From contig NZ_SSHH01000001.1 of the NCBI RefSeq assembly GCF_004965515.1, forward strand, positions 1 through 64,000: DNA of 64,000 nt, read 5' to 3'. The DNA comes from Alteraurantiacibacter aquimixticola. GTDB lineage: Bacteria > Pseudomonadota > Alphaproteobacteria > Sphingomonadales > Sphingomonadaceae. The notes below the pieces were generated by a model that did no database searches, was not told the origin of the DNA, and was given only the letters and a program-made list of their open reading frames with translations. Positions 8,332-16,050 of the stretch are shown piece after piece. The position numbers and the translations under genes were made by a program. Position 1 is the first letter of the stretch. The number at the start of each line of letters is the position of its first letter.

Positions 8332-9087
8332 TTACTCCGGATTGAAGATCGCGAATTGGCGGGCGTATTCGCCATCGCGTTCGGCCCAACGTGCGGCTTT
8401 GACGCGTTCGACCAGAATCTCGCCGTCAGGCAGGTCTCCTTCGGTGAGAAGCTGCATTACCTCGGCAATGTATTCACCGAGGGGCATCGCATGCGGGTCG
8501 GTCAGCTGCTGCTCACCGGCCAGTTCGGTCTGCACATAGGGCGGAGCCAGTTCGAGTACTTCCACAGGCGAGCCGCGAAGCTGGACCCTCAGCGATTGCA
8601 CCCAGGAATGCAGAAAGGCCTTGGTGGCGCAGTAAGTGGGGAAGTTGCCACGGGGCACGAAAGCCAGCCCGGAGGTCGTCGTGATGATCGTCGCTTTGGG
8701 CCTTGCCATCAGCATGGGCAGCAACGCCGCGGTCATATGCATCGTGCTGAGGATATTGGTCTCGATCATGTCCCGCGAGACCGCCAGATCGACCGGCTCC
8801 TCAGCCAGGCTTTCCGTCCTTGATATACCGGCGTTGTTTATGAGCACGTTCAGGGCAGGAAACTCCTGCCGCACACGCACAGCGAGTGCCTCGATCGCGG
8901 CGTGATCCTGCACGTCGATTTGAATGCCGGTCATTCCCGGATTTGCTGCCGTGATCTTATCGAGACGGGCCTGGCGACGGCCGACAACGATGACCTGGTT
9001 GCCAAGAGCATGAAAGGCTTCGGCAAGCCCGCGGCCAATGCCGCTAGTGCCACCAGTGATGAGGATAGTGTTACCGGTCATTTCCAT
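8332..9087 (-). CDS. Short-chain dehydrogenase/reductase (DltE-like)
   Basis: 251 residues. The classical SDR motifs are intact: cofactor loop TGGTSGIGRG near residue 11, NNAG at about 86, Ser in TTTSGLAF and the YCATK catalytic tyrosine-lysine pair. The overall sequence resembles DltE/YdfG-type oxidoreductases that use NAD(P)H on small carbonyls. AGGAAA precedes the ATG. It follows the NmrA-like gene by 38 bp on the same strand, suggesting a shared transcript controlled by the divergent AraC gene. Confidence 0.9.
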   Translation of the reverse strand: MEMTGNTILITGGTSGIGRGLAEAFHALGNQVIVVGRRQARLDKITAANPGMTGIQIDVQDHAAIEALAVRVRQEFPALNVLINNAGISRTESLAEEPVDLAVSRDMIETNILSTMHMTAALLPMLMARPKATIITTTSGLAFVPRGNFPTYCATKAFLHSWVQSLRVQLRGSPVEVLELAPPYVQTELAGEQQLTDPHAMPLGEYIAEVMQLLTEGDLPDGEILVERVKAARWAERDGEYARQFAIFNPE

Positions 9088-9125
9088 CGCACTGTTTCCT
9101 TGAGTTATCGAGGGCCTGTGGGCAC

Positions 9126-10010
9126 TCAGGCCGAGAGGGCGGGCTTCAGCTCTTCCTCACACCACTGGCGGAATGTCGTCGGCGTGGTGTTCTCAGGAGT
9201 TCTTTCCACGCCGAGATCCAGGCCATGGTCCTTGGCATCGGCCATATCGGTCATCCCCTGTGCCATCGCATCGGAGAAGCCGAATTTCAGGAAATTGGCC
9301 TTGTAGGCATCGAGCGGAATCTGCTGGTATTCGACGGGCCTGCCGAGAACCTCCGACATGATCTGCGCCATGTCGTTGAAGGAGATATTCTCGGGCCCAA
9401 GCACTGCGACTTCTTCCTGACCGGTCCAACTGTCATCCAGCAGCCAGCGGGTTGCGGCGGCGGCGATATCGCGGGTCGCTACACTCGGCAGCTTCAGGTC
9501 GCCCGAGATGGGCAGGAAGAACTTGCCTTGCTCCTTGAGCGCATTCGCTTGCATGAGGACATTGTCCATGAATGACGGCATGGTCAGCGCGCGGAAATGC
9601 ACTCCCGTGCTGGCGATCAGATCGTCCATGGCGAGCGACGCGGTGACATAGCCTGCCTCACCCGCAAGTGGCGTGGTGCGCCCGAGCCCGGTAATGCCGA
9701 CTATACGCTTGACGCCATGAGCCTTGAGGGCTGCGGCTGCAGGCCGGGTAAAGTCCACATAGGCAGCCGTAGCACTCTCAGCCTTCGGATCGGGCGGTGC
9801 CAGCCAGAAGACGGCATCGGCGCCCTCGAAGGCCCGGTCCACGACATCGGCATTGGCATGCGACCCCTCGACAATTTCCACGCGTTCTCGCACCGCTTCC
9901 GGAATGGTGGATGGATCACGCACGATAAGGCGCAGTTCGGCACCTTGATCGAGCAAGTTCTCGACAACACGATGACCGATATTGCCGGCCGGCGCGGTGA
10001 CTACAATCAT
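9126..10010 (-). CDS. NmrA-like NAD(P)-binding protein
   Basis: 294 residues. The N-terminal Rossmann motif is MIVVTAPAGNIGHRVVENLL, followed by the atypical-SDR pattern AVFWLAPPDP and VKRIVGITGLG seen in NmrA/HSCARG and quinone-reductase-like (QorB) proteins. There is no YxxxK pair in the usual place, consistent with the atypical family. Members are redox sensors or NAD(P)H:quinone reductases. AGGAG six bases before the ATG supports the start. Divergent from the AraC-type regulator at 10172, its probable regulator. Confidence 0.85.
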   Translation of the reverse strand: MIVVTAPAGNIGHRVVENLLDQGAELRLIVRDPSTIPEAVRERVEIVEGSHANADVVDRAFEGADAVFWLAPPDPKAESATAAYVDFTRPAAAALKAHGVKRIVGITGLGRTTPLAGEAGYVTASLAMDDLIASTGVHFRALTMPSFMDNVLMQANALKEQGKFFLPISGDLKLPSVATRDIAAAATRWLLDDSWTGQEEVAVLGPENISFNDMAQIMSEVLGRPVEYQQIPLDAYKANFLKFGFSDAMAQGMTDMADAKDHGLDLGVERTPENTTPTTFRQWCEEELKPALSA

Positions 10011-10082
10011 GGAGTGCTCCTGATGGTTACGAGAAGACCAACTATTGGCAGCAAATTCACTATTTGCCCCTTGGGATCGATC

Positions 10083-10113
10083 TGCATTGCGTCACGACAA
10101 CTAGTGCATTGCG
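10083..10113. promoter_or_regulatory. Tandem direct repeats, probable AraC-type operator
   Basis: The 9-mer TGCATTGCG occurs at 10083-10091 and again at 10105-10113, a start-to-start distance of 22 bp, or about two helical turns on one face of DNA. AraC-family regulators typically bind such tandem sites. The pair lies in the 161-bp divergent region between the NmrA-like gene and the AraC-type gene, upstream of both. Confidence 0.5.
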
Positions 10114-10171
10114 AGGCGGACGGTCCATGACATATAGTCTGTAATATCTTTGCAATCGTCCGGATCATCCG

Positions 10172-11119
10172 ATGGACCCACTTTCCGACCTGCTTTCGCT
10201 GCTGGGGCCGCGCAGCACGATTTCCTCAGGATTTGATGCTGGCGGGGACTGGTCGATCCATTTTGGCGATCAGCAGAAACAGATCAAATGCTATGTCATC
10301 CTCTCAGGCGGGTGCTGGCTTGCGGTGGATGGCATCGACGATCCTGTGCGGCTTGAGGAGGGCGATTGTTTCGTCCTGCCGAGCGGTCGGCCATTTCGCC
10401 TCGCCAGCGACCTGTCCCTGTCGTCGCTTGCCGCTGCCACGATCTTTCCGCCTGCCCGCCAAGGCGGAGTTGTGACGTTCAATGGAGGCGGTGCTTTCTC
10501 ACTGGCGGGCAGCCGCTTTGCCGTCAGCGGCAATCATGCGGACATGTTGTTGGGGATGCTGCCACCCATCGTGCACCTCCGCTCGGATTCCGATCAGACA
10601 GCGCTGCGGTGGGCGATTGACCGGATGATGGAGGAGATGCGCAATCCGCAACCGGGAGGTCAGCTCCTCACCGAGCATCTTGCTCATATGATGCTGGTGC
10701 TAACGCTTCGCGTTCATCTTTCGAGCGGTCATCGTCAGGGGACGGGATGGTTCCGCGCCCTGGCGGACAATCAATTGGGACAAGCCATTGCTGCCATGCA
10801 TGCCGATCCGGCGCGGCGCTGGTCATTACAGGAGCTTGGGCAAATTGCAGGAATGTCCCGCTCGACCTTCGCGCTGCGATTCAAGGAAGCCCTTGGCGAA
10901 ACGCCGATGGACTATCTCTCCCGCTGGCGCATGCTGTTGGCCTGCGACCGGCTGGAGAATGCGCGCGATCCCGTCTCGGTCATCGCTCCGGAGCTTGGCT
11001 ATCAATCCGAAAGCGCGTTCAGCACTGCATTCAAGAGAGTGATGGGCTGTTCGCCGCGCCAATATTGCAGGCGGTCCGCAGCAGGTACTCCTGGCAGTCC
11101 GGAAATGGCCCCGTACTGA
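10172..11119 (+). CDS. AraC-family transcriptional regulator with cupin-type sensor
   Basis: 315 residues. The N-terminal ~190 residues match the cupin-like AraC_binding/cupin_6 sensor (GGCWLAVDGIDDPVRLEEGD). The C-terminal part contains two helix-turn-helix motifs: WSLQELGQIAGMSRSTFALRF and the later VSVIAPELGYQSESAFSTAF, then the family ending FKRVMGCSPRQYCRRS. Divergent from the NmrA-like/SDR genes. Homologous regulators often control adjacent oxidoreductases in response to electrophiles. That specific role is inference. Confidence 0.93.
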   Translation: MDPLSDLLSLLGPRSTISSGFDAGGDWSIHFGDQQKQIKCYVILSGGCWLAVDGIDDPVRLEEGDCFVLPSGRPFRLASDLSLSSLAAATIFPPARQGGVVTFNGGGAFSLAGSRFAVSGNHADMLLGMLPPIVHLRSDSDQTALRWAIDRMMEEMRNPQPGGQLLTEHLAHMMLVLTLRVHLSSGHRQGTGWFRALADNQLGQAIAAMHADPARRWSLQELGQIAGMSRSTFALRFKEALGETPMDYLSRWRMLLACDRLENARDPVSVIAPELGYQSESAFSTAFKRVMGCSPRQYCRRSAAGTPGSPEMAPY

Positions 11120-11158
11120 CAATAGCTGCCTGTTTGCTGGCAGGGCAATGTGTCGATG

Positions 11159-11605
11159 TCAGTCCCGAAGATCCTGAAATTCCGCCAGCACGTCCATTGC
11201 TTCCGCGATCTTGAGCATGTCTTCCTCCTCAAGTCTGCGCTTGGGGCCCCGCATGACCATGCCCCAATGGACGCCTTGATCTCGGGTCAGGTTGAGATCG
11301 CCGAGAAGCGGTCTGATCGGAGCAGGCTGCGCGTCCTTCAGATAATTCACATCGACGCGATAGGGATTGAAGTTCATCGCCTGCTCCACGCGATATGGCG
11401 CATCCGATGTCACCCAACCGATCGTCGTGAAGGCTTGCACCGTCTCACCTTCCCCCATGCCCTCGCGCGCGGAATAGTAAACGATCCAGTCGCCCTTCTT
11501 GAGAGATTTGACGGCAATGTGCTTGCCGTGTCCAAGCTGGGCAAAACCGCCGTCGCGACCACCGCGCGCATGCTGCGCCGAGGCGATCCCCATCCAGAAT
11601 GTCAC
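11159..11605 (-). CDS. EVE-domain protein
   Basis: 148 residues, GTG start at 11605, supported by an AGGAGG ribosome-binding site eight bases upstream. The sequence reads FWMGIASAQHARGG near the start, then KKGDWIVYYSAREGMGEGE and an FTTIGWVTSDAPY stretch, which fits the PUA-like EVE fold that binds modified bases. The gene lies 3 bp beyond the stop of the MarR gene and is probably co-transcribed and autoregulated with it. Role in this organism unknown. Confidence 0.82.
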   Translation of the reverse strand: MTFWMGIASAQHARGGRDGGFAQLGHGKHIAVKSLKKGDWIVYYSAREGMGEGETVQAFTTIGWVTSDAPYRVEQAMNFNPYRVDVNYLKDAQPAPIRPLLGDLNLTRDQGVHWGMVMRGPKRRLEEEDMLKIAEAMDVLAEFQDLRD

Positions 11606-11608
11606 AGT

Positions 11609-12058
11609 TCATTCCTCCTGGAGCGCATGTGCACAGCGTTGCAGCAGGGTTCTGAGCAAATTGACCTCATCGCCTGTCAGGTCTTCGAGCATCTGGCGCT
11701 CGGCAGCTTCCGCCGCGATTGCGCCGGCCTGTGCCGCTGCACTGCCTTTTTCGGTCAGTTCGGTCATGATGATGCGGCCGTGCTCGGGATGCGGCGTACG
11801 GACGATAAAACCGTCCCGCTCTAGTGTAACAAGCATGCCCTGCATCGATTGGGGCGTCACGAATGCGGCACGTGCCAGCGAGGCATTCGAAATGCGCGGA
11901 TTGTCGCCAATCGCGAGCAGTACTGCGTTCTGCGAGGCGGACACTCCGGTCCCGGCCAGTTCGGCCTCCAGCCGTTGTCGCAGACGATGTTGGACGACCT
12001 TCAAGCAGTAGCCGATCCACGCCTCGTCACTCGCAGTATCCATTTTGCGCATTGACAT
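11609..12058 (-). CDS. MarR-family transcriptional regulator
   Basis: 149 residues. The winged helix is visible: ASLARAAFVTPQSMQGMLVT (recognition helix) followed by the wing region FIVRTPHPEHGRIIMTELTE. The long C-terminal helix provides dimerisation. The ATG at 12058 overlaps a palindromic operator, and AGGA inside that operator sits seven bases upstream as ribosome-binding site, so repressor binding would occlude both transcription and start region. Divergent from a VOC-family gene; a substrate-responsive repressor of it and of itself is likely. Confidence 0.92.
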   Translation of the reverse strand: MSMRKMDTASDEAWIGYCLKVVQHRLRQRLEAELAGTGVSASQNAVLLAIGDNPRISNASLARAAFVTPQSMQGMLVTLERDGFIVRTPHPEHGRIIMTELTEKGSAAAQAGAIAAEAAERQMLEDLTGDEVNLLRTLLQRCAHALQEE

Positions 12059-12093
12059 ATCAGGGTCCTGATATAAATATAAGGAACCTGATA
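12058..12093. promoter_or_regulatory. Two MarR-type palindromic operators
   Basis: TATCAGGGTCCTGATA at 12058-12073 is a perfect palindrome around a GT centre. TATAAGGAACCTGATA at 12078-12093 is the same site with one arm mismatch. The centres are 20 bp apart. Both lie between the divergent MarR and VOC genes in an otherwise AT-rich stretch, as expected for MarR autoregulatory operators. Confidence 0.75.
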
Positions 12094-12112
12094 ATATGCC
12101 GGAGCATCCAGA

Positions 12113-12481
12113 ATGACAATGCCGTTCGGACCATCATTTATCGCCCTTCAGGTTCGCGACCTCGCCACGTCGGCACAGTACTACAAGGATGTATTTGGCT
12201 TCACCGCCGAAGACCGCAATCCGCCTGGCGCAGTGGTCTTTGCGACCAGACCGATCGCCCTGGCACTTCGCGAACCATTGCGGCCGTTGCCTGAAAGCGG
12301 CCCCTTGGGAACCGGCATGGTCTTGTGGGTGGCCTGTGACGATGCGGACGCGTTCCACGATCTGATCGTTGAACGCGGTGGAAAGGTGCTGAGTCCATTG
12401 AACGATGGGCCGTTCGGTCGGTTCTTTGTGGCCAGTGATCCTGATGGCTACGCACTCACTTTCCATACCGCGCAGAGTTAA
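12113..12481 (+). CDS. VOC-family (glyoxalase/bleomycin-resistance-like) protein
   Basis: 122 residues, one VOC domain with paired beta-alpha-beta-beta-beta units: PSFIALQVRDLATSAQYYKD at the start and GRFFVASDPDGYALTFH at the end. GGAG eight bases upstream supports the ATG. Single-domain members bind or detoxify small electrophiles or antibiotics. Divergent from a MarR gene with shared operators, so it is probably the regulated target. Substrate unknown. Confidence 0.9.
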   Translation: MTMPFGPSFIALQVRDLATSAQYYKDVFGFTAEDRNPPGAVVFATRPIALALREPLRPLPESGPLGTGMVLWVACDDADAFHDLIVERGGKVLSPLNDGPFGRFFVASDPDGYALTFHTAQS

Positions 12482-12615
12482 TAAGGCGCGGGCCATTCCC
12501 TGGGCATTCGCTCCTTTCAGGCCCGCGGTGCGTTTGGTCTGACAGAGGACGGTCCATTCACGGCCAAGCGCGGTTATACCGCCATGTCACTGGATCCGCT
12601 GCGGACAACCTTGCG

Positions 12616-12630
12616 TTGACTGACTGAACA
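12616..12630 (+). promoter_or_regulatory. TetR gene promoter with putative operator copy 1
   Basis: TTGACT at 12616-12621 may be a -35 element, with TATATG at 12637-12642 as a weakly spaced -10. The stretch TGACTGACTGAACA at 12617-12630 reappears with one change (TGACTGACTGGACA) at 13254-13267, just before the SDR gene downstream of tetR. Confidence 0.5.
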
Positions 12631-12670
12631 CTCTCCTATATGTGGCGTTGCCGGATCGAAGGAGTTTTGT

Positions 12671-13237
12671 GTGGCCCGACCCAGAAGTGATGAGAAGCGA
12701 AGTGCCATCCTGTCGGCAGCAACTTGTGTGATTGCCGCTCAGGGCCTGGGGGCGGCTACGGCAGCGATTGCCAAGGAGGCCGGGGTCTCCAACGGCTCGC
12801 TGTTCACCTATTTCGAAACGAAGGCGGATCTGCTGAACCAGCTCTATGTCGAGCTGAAGAGCGAGATGAGCTCTGCCGCTCTGGACCAGCTTCCGGCCGA
12901 GGGAGATGTTCGCGCACAGGCATTCAAAGTGTGGCAACAATGGATCCGCTGGGGCGCGACCTTCCCGCAGAAACGCCGGGCGCTTGCCCATCTAAACGTG
13001 TCGGGTGAGATCACCGAAGAGAGCCGGCAGGTCGGCCATCAGGTCATGCTCGGCTTTGCCGAGATTCTGGAACGAAGCCGCAAGACCGGCCCACTAAGCG
13101 AAGCGCCGCTGGAATTCGTCATGCTGCTCGTAAACGCTCTCGCAGACACGACGATGGATTTTATGACTAGCCATCCGACGCAAGCGGACGAGCATAGCAA
13201 GACTGCGTTCGAAGGCGTCTGGCGCATGCTCGCCTAG
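12671..13237 (+). CDS. TetR-family transcriptional regulator
   Basis: 188 residues from a GTG at 12671, with GAAGGAG upstream. The N-terminal HTH covers AAIAKEAGVSNGSLFTYFET, the canonical TetR recognition segment ending in F-x-Y-F. The C-terminal ligand domain is all helical. It precedes an SDR gene by 38 bp, and the same 14-bp motif occurs before both genes, so it likely represses itself and the SDR/epimerase pair. Confidence 0.93.
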   Translation: MARPRSDEKRSAILSAATCVIAAQGLGAATAAIAKEAGVSNGSLFTYFETKADLLNQLYVELKSEMSSAALDQLPAEGDVRAQAFKVWQQWIRWGATFPQKRRALAHLNVSGEITEESRQVGHQVMLGFAEILERSRKTGPLSEAPLEFVMLLVNALADTTMDFMTSHPTQADEHSKTAFEGVWRMLA

Positions 13238-13253
13238 AGTTTTGATCAATTCA

Positions 13254-13267
13254 TGACTGACTGGACA
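13254..13267 (+). promoter_or_regulatory. Putative TetR operator copy 2
   Basis: TGACTGACTGGACA ends 8 bp before the ATG of the SDR gene. It matches the copy in front of tetR at 13 of 14 positions. The shared motif suggests that the TetR protein controls the SDR gene as well as itself. Confidence 0.45.
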
Positions 13268-13275
13268 GACAATTT

Positions 13276-14085
13276 ATGAGCTCGATTATCCAAGACACCG
13301 CCGCCCCGCTTGCTCTCATCACCGGGGCTTCCTCCGGCATCGGTCAGGCCTTCGCCCGCCGCCTGGGTGCCGAGGGGTACAACCTTATCGCAATTGGCCG
13401 AAGGCGCGAAAGGCTGGACGCACTCGTTACCGAACTTGCCAATGTCGAGGTTCGGCCGATCGTGGCGGATCTCGGTATCGATGCCGGTGTGGAGGTGGTT
13501 GCGGATCTGTGCGCAGCCGAGAGCCTGACCATGCTCGTCAACAATGCCGGGGTGGCGCATTACATGCCATTCACCGAGCTACCGGCGCAGAAAGCAGCCG
13601 AACTGCTGCAGGTCAAAACCGTCGCTCCCACGATGCTGTCCCGCGCAGCTGTTCCGGGCATGGTCGCAAGGCAAAGCGGCGCGATCATCAATGTATCGGG
13701 CATGCTTGCCTATGGCGCGTCGGCACCGCTTGGGCCAGCGCCCGGGCGGGCGACCTATGTTGCGACGCTGGCCCATCTCGTCGCACTAAGTCAGGCGCTG
13801 CACGAGGAGCTGAAGGGGCACGGAGTGCGAGTGCAGGCTCTATGCCCAGGCATTGTCGCAACGGAGTTCCACGAGAGGCAGGGAATGGATCTCAGCGCGC
13901 TTCCCCGCATGTCGCCCGAAGACGTGGTGACTGCCAGCCTGCGCGGCCTCGAACTTGGCGAAGTGGTTTGCGCGCCCGGTGTTGAGCGGGTGGAGCTGCT
14001 CGATGCGGCGCAGCAGGCCAACCTGGCAGCCTTCGCAGGACAGTCACCGCAATTGGCGCAGCGTTATCGCGACGCGAAGCCCTGA
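13276..14085 (+). CDS. SDR-family protein lacking the catalytic lysine
   Basis: 269 residues. Cofactor motif TGASSGIG at 16-23, NNAG at 89-92, Ser141 in INVSGMLAYG, Tyr161 in ATYVATLAHL. The position that should be lysine (Y-x-x-x-K) is Leu165, so the usual catalytic tetrad is incomplete. The fold is otherwise intact, including LCPGIVATEFHE. It may therefore be a binding or regulatory protein, or use a different mechanism. Likely co-regulated with the upstream TetR gene and the downstream epimerase-type reductase (23 bp gap). Confidence 0.87.
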   Translation: MSSIIQDTAAPLALITGASSGIGQAFARRLGAEGYNLIAIGRRRERLDALVTELANVEVRPIVADLGIDAGVEVVADLCAAESLTMLVNNAGVAHYMPFTELPAQKAAELLQVKTVAPTMLSRAAVPGMVARQSGAIINVSGMLAYGASAPLGPAPGRATYVATLAHLVALSQALHEELKGHGVRVQALCPGIVATEFHERQGMDLSALPRMSPEDVVTASLRGLELGEVVCAPGVERVELLDAAQQANLAAFAGQSPQLAQRYRDAKP

Positions 14086-14117
14086 AACGCCTCCGACCTC
14101 CTGAAAGGATGATGGAC

Positions 14118-15140
14118 ATGAATACGCAATCGGTGCTGGTCACCGGTGGAACCGGCTTTATCGGCGGCTGGGCCATCGTCGCGCTTTTGAGCCGGGGCTA
14201 TCACGTACGCACCACCATTCGCAGCGCGGACAAGGAAGCGTGGCTTCGCGCGCAGATTGCCACGCAGATTGATGCCGACGACCGCTTGTCCTTCGCGCTC
14301 GCGGATCTCACTGACGATACCGGATGGGACTCGGCAGTCGCTGGATGCGACTATGTCCTTCACGTTGCAGCGCCAGTCGGCGTCAAGGGCGCGCGCGATC
14401 CGGACGATTTGATAATTCCGACCCGTGATGGCGCACTCCGCGTCCTGCGGGCATCCTGCCGGGCCGGTGTAAAACGCATTGTCCTGACCTCGGCAGTCGA
14501 GGCGTGCAGGCCGCCCATGAGCAGTCCGGACAGCGTTGGTGATGAGACCCGGTGGACTGACCCGAAGGACAAGAGGCTCGGCCCATATCGCCTGGCCAAA
14601 ACGTTAGCTGAGCGCGCCGCCTGGGATTTCATGCGCAATCAGGCGGGGGCGACAACTCTCACCACGATCCTGCCAGCGGCCGTGCTCGGGCCAGTGTTCA
14701 GCGCTGACTACGCCCATGCGCTGAGATTGATACAAGGCATGTTGACGGGCCAAATGCCAGGAATCCCCCGCGCGGGCTTCTGCGCCGTGGATGTTCGCGA
14801 CGTGGTCGACCTGCACATCCTGGCCATGATCGCACCTGAGGCGGCAGGAGAGCGCTTTATCGCCGCCAGCGATTGGGTGTGGATGTCCGACATGGCCGAG
14901 ATTTTGCGTTGGACGCTGGGTGATGACGCGCAAAAAGTACCGAAGCGGAAACTCCCGAACTTTCTGGTTCGCCTTGCTGCGCTGCGCGATCCTTCGGCAC
15001 GGTTTCTGGTTCCACTCCTTGGCCGAAAGCACGAATTCACTTCCGCCAAGGCACAGGAGTACCTTGGTTGGAAGCCGCGCTCGGCGAAGACCACGATCAT
15101 CGATACAGCACGAAGCGCCATCGCGGTTGGAACTGCTTAG
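14118..15140 (+). CDS. NAD-dependent epimerase/dehydratase (dihydroflavonol-reductase-like)
   Basis: 340 residues from the ATG at 14118, which AAAGGA precedes by eight bases; ATGs at 14109 and 14112 are alternatives. Extended SDR of the dihydroflavonol-4-reductase/cinnamoyl-CoA-reductase type: VTGGTGFIGGWAIVALL, then VKRIVLTSAVEA and the YRLAKTLAE active-site pair (Tyr-x-x-x-Lys). The family reduces aldehydes or ketones with NAD(P)H. Last gene of the tetR cluster. It ends 90 bp before the right repeat copy. Confidence 0.9.
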   Translation: MNTQSVLVTGGTGFIGGWAIVALLSRGYHVRTTIRSADKEAWLRAQIATQIDADDRLSFALADLTDDTGWDSAVAGCDYVLHVAAPVGVKGARDPDDLIIPTRDGALRVLRASCRAGVKRIVLTSAVEACRPPMSSPDSVGDETRWTDPKDKRLGPYRLAKTLAERAAWDFMRNQAGATTLTTILPAAVLGPVFSADYAHALRLIQGMLTGQMPGIPRAGFCAVDVRDVVDLHILAMIAPEAAGERFIAASDWVWMSDMAEILRWTLGDDAQKVPKRKLPNFLVRLAALRDPSARFLVPLLGRKHEFTSAKAQEYLGWKPRSAKTTIIDTARSAIAVGTA

Positions 15141-16050
15141 GCCAGACCGTGCCCCAACCTGATGAGGCCGCGAAGGTCAATGGCTACGGCAGCTTACGCA
15201 TGTTCACAGCCCAAACTGAGCATTCCGCTACCGGCCCATAAGCTGCCATTCTCCTTGCCCTAATGTAGGGATCAGGGTCTCGGTAGAAAAATTTCCCAAT
15301 GATTTGAGTGCCCATCTTTGTCGTCTATGGGGCACCATTTACCTGTTTCTCAACATCCCCCGATATCTCGACAAACCCGCAGAAGACGGGAACTACGCGC
15401 CGAAGCGCCGGCGCAGTTCCGCGGTTGACATACGGGAGGCAGGTGCCGGTTCAGCACAACCCGTAGCCACCAGCTCCAGACCCTGGCCTCCGGGCCGCCT
15501 TCTGAGCAATTCGACCAGCCTGACATTGGTGAGAGTCGAGCCTGGCAGGGTGGACCGAGATGATCGGGCAGCTCGCCGATCTGCCGGATATCGACCCGCT
15601 GCCGAACTTCGAAGCGCTCCTGTCCATCTCGAGCAGGTTGTCACTCCATTCAGCTGCTATGCTTGCCATTCACCGGCTTCCGCTTGCCTGGATTGTTCTG
15701 CACCTGTCTGGTTCCCGGCCAAATAACTAGAGCGCTGAGCTCCGGATATTCGTGGATCGCAAGAGCATTGAGAAGACGAGGTGAATGAAGGGGATGCGAG
15801 CGCTGGCGATATCGGAGCCTGCGGGCTCTACCGATGGCCGGCGGAGGAGCTTTAGCCATCATCCGGTTCCGGGACGGTGTCGCGGTTCCATCGCATGGGG
15901 ATACACGCCGTGGCAGGGAATGTCGGGAGGCGGCGGCTTCGGACTGCCCGAGCACACATGGCCTCATCAAATCTGATTCAATTGTTCGCAGATTGGCAAG
16001 ACACCCATTCCTAGGGTCTGGCCAGCTTGTTCTTTGGGGGGAACATCCAA
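15141..16050. other. 910-bp gene-poor stretch including right repeat copy
   Basis: It contains the right copy of the 111-bp repeat (15230-15340). Beyond it, short open frames occur on both strands (15304-15726 plus; 15393-15644 and 15451-15669 minus), but none has a recognisable domain or a good ribosome-binding site, so this may be degraded coding sequence. From about 15740 to the tpsB start I see only the putative upstream region of tpsB. Confidence 0.55.
15230..15340 (-). repeat. Right copy of 111-bp direct repeat
   Basis: Counterpart of 7238-7348, same orientation. The minus-strand frame starting MVPHRRQRWALKSLGNFSTE is kept, continuing TLIPTLGQGEWQLMGR here versus ALIPSLGPGEWRLMGR in the left copy. 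Sequence on either side of the two copies differs. Confidence 0.85.

Noticed and set aside
7084-15340. Calling the repeat-bracketed block an integrative element with an integrase
   Set aside because: No integrase, transposase or tRNA attachment site is visible in it; only the direct repeats support mobility.
15304-15726. 140-codon plus-strand frame beyond the right repeat
   Set aside because: Starts inside the repeat, no ribosome-binding site or domain, and competing frames on the other strand; left as gene-poor region.
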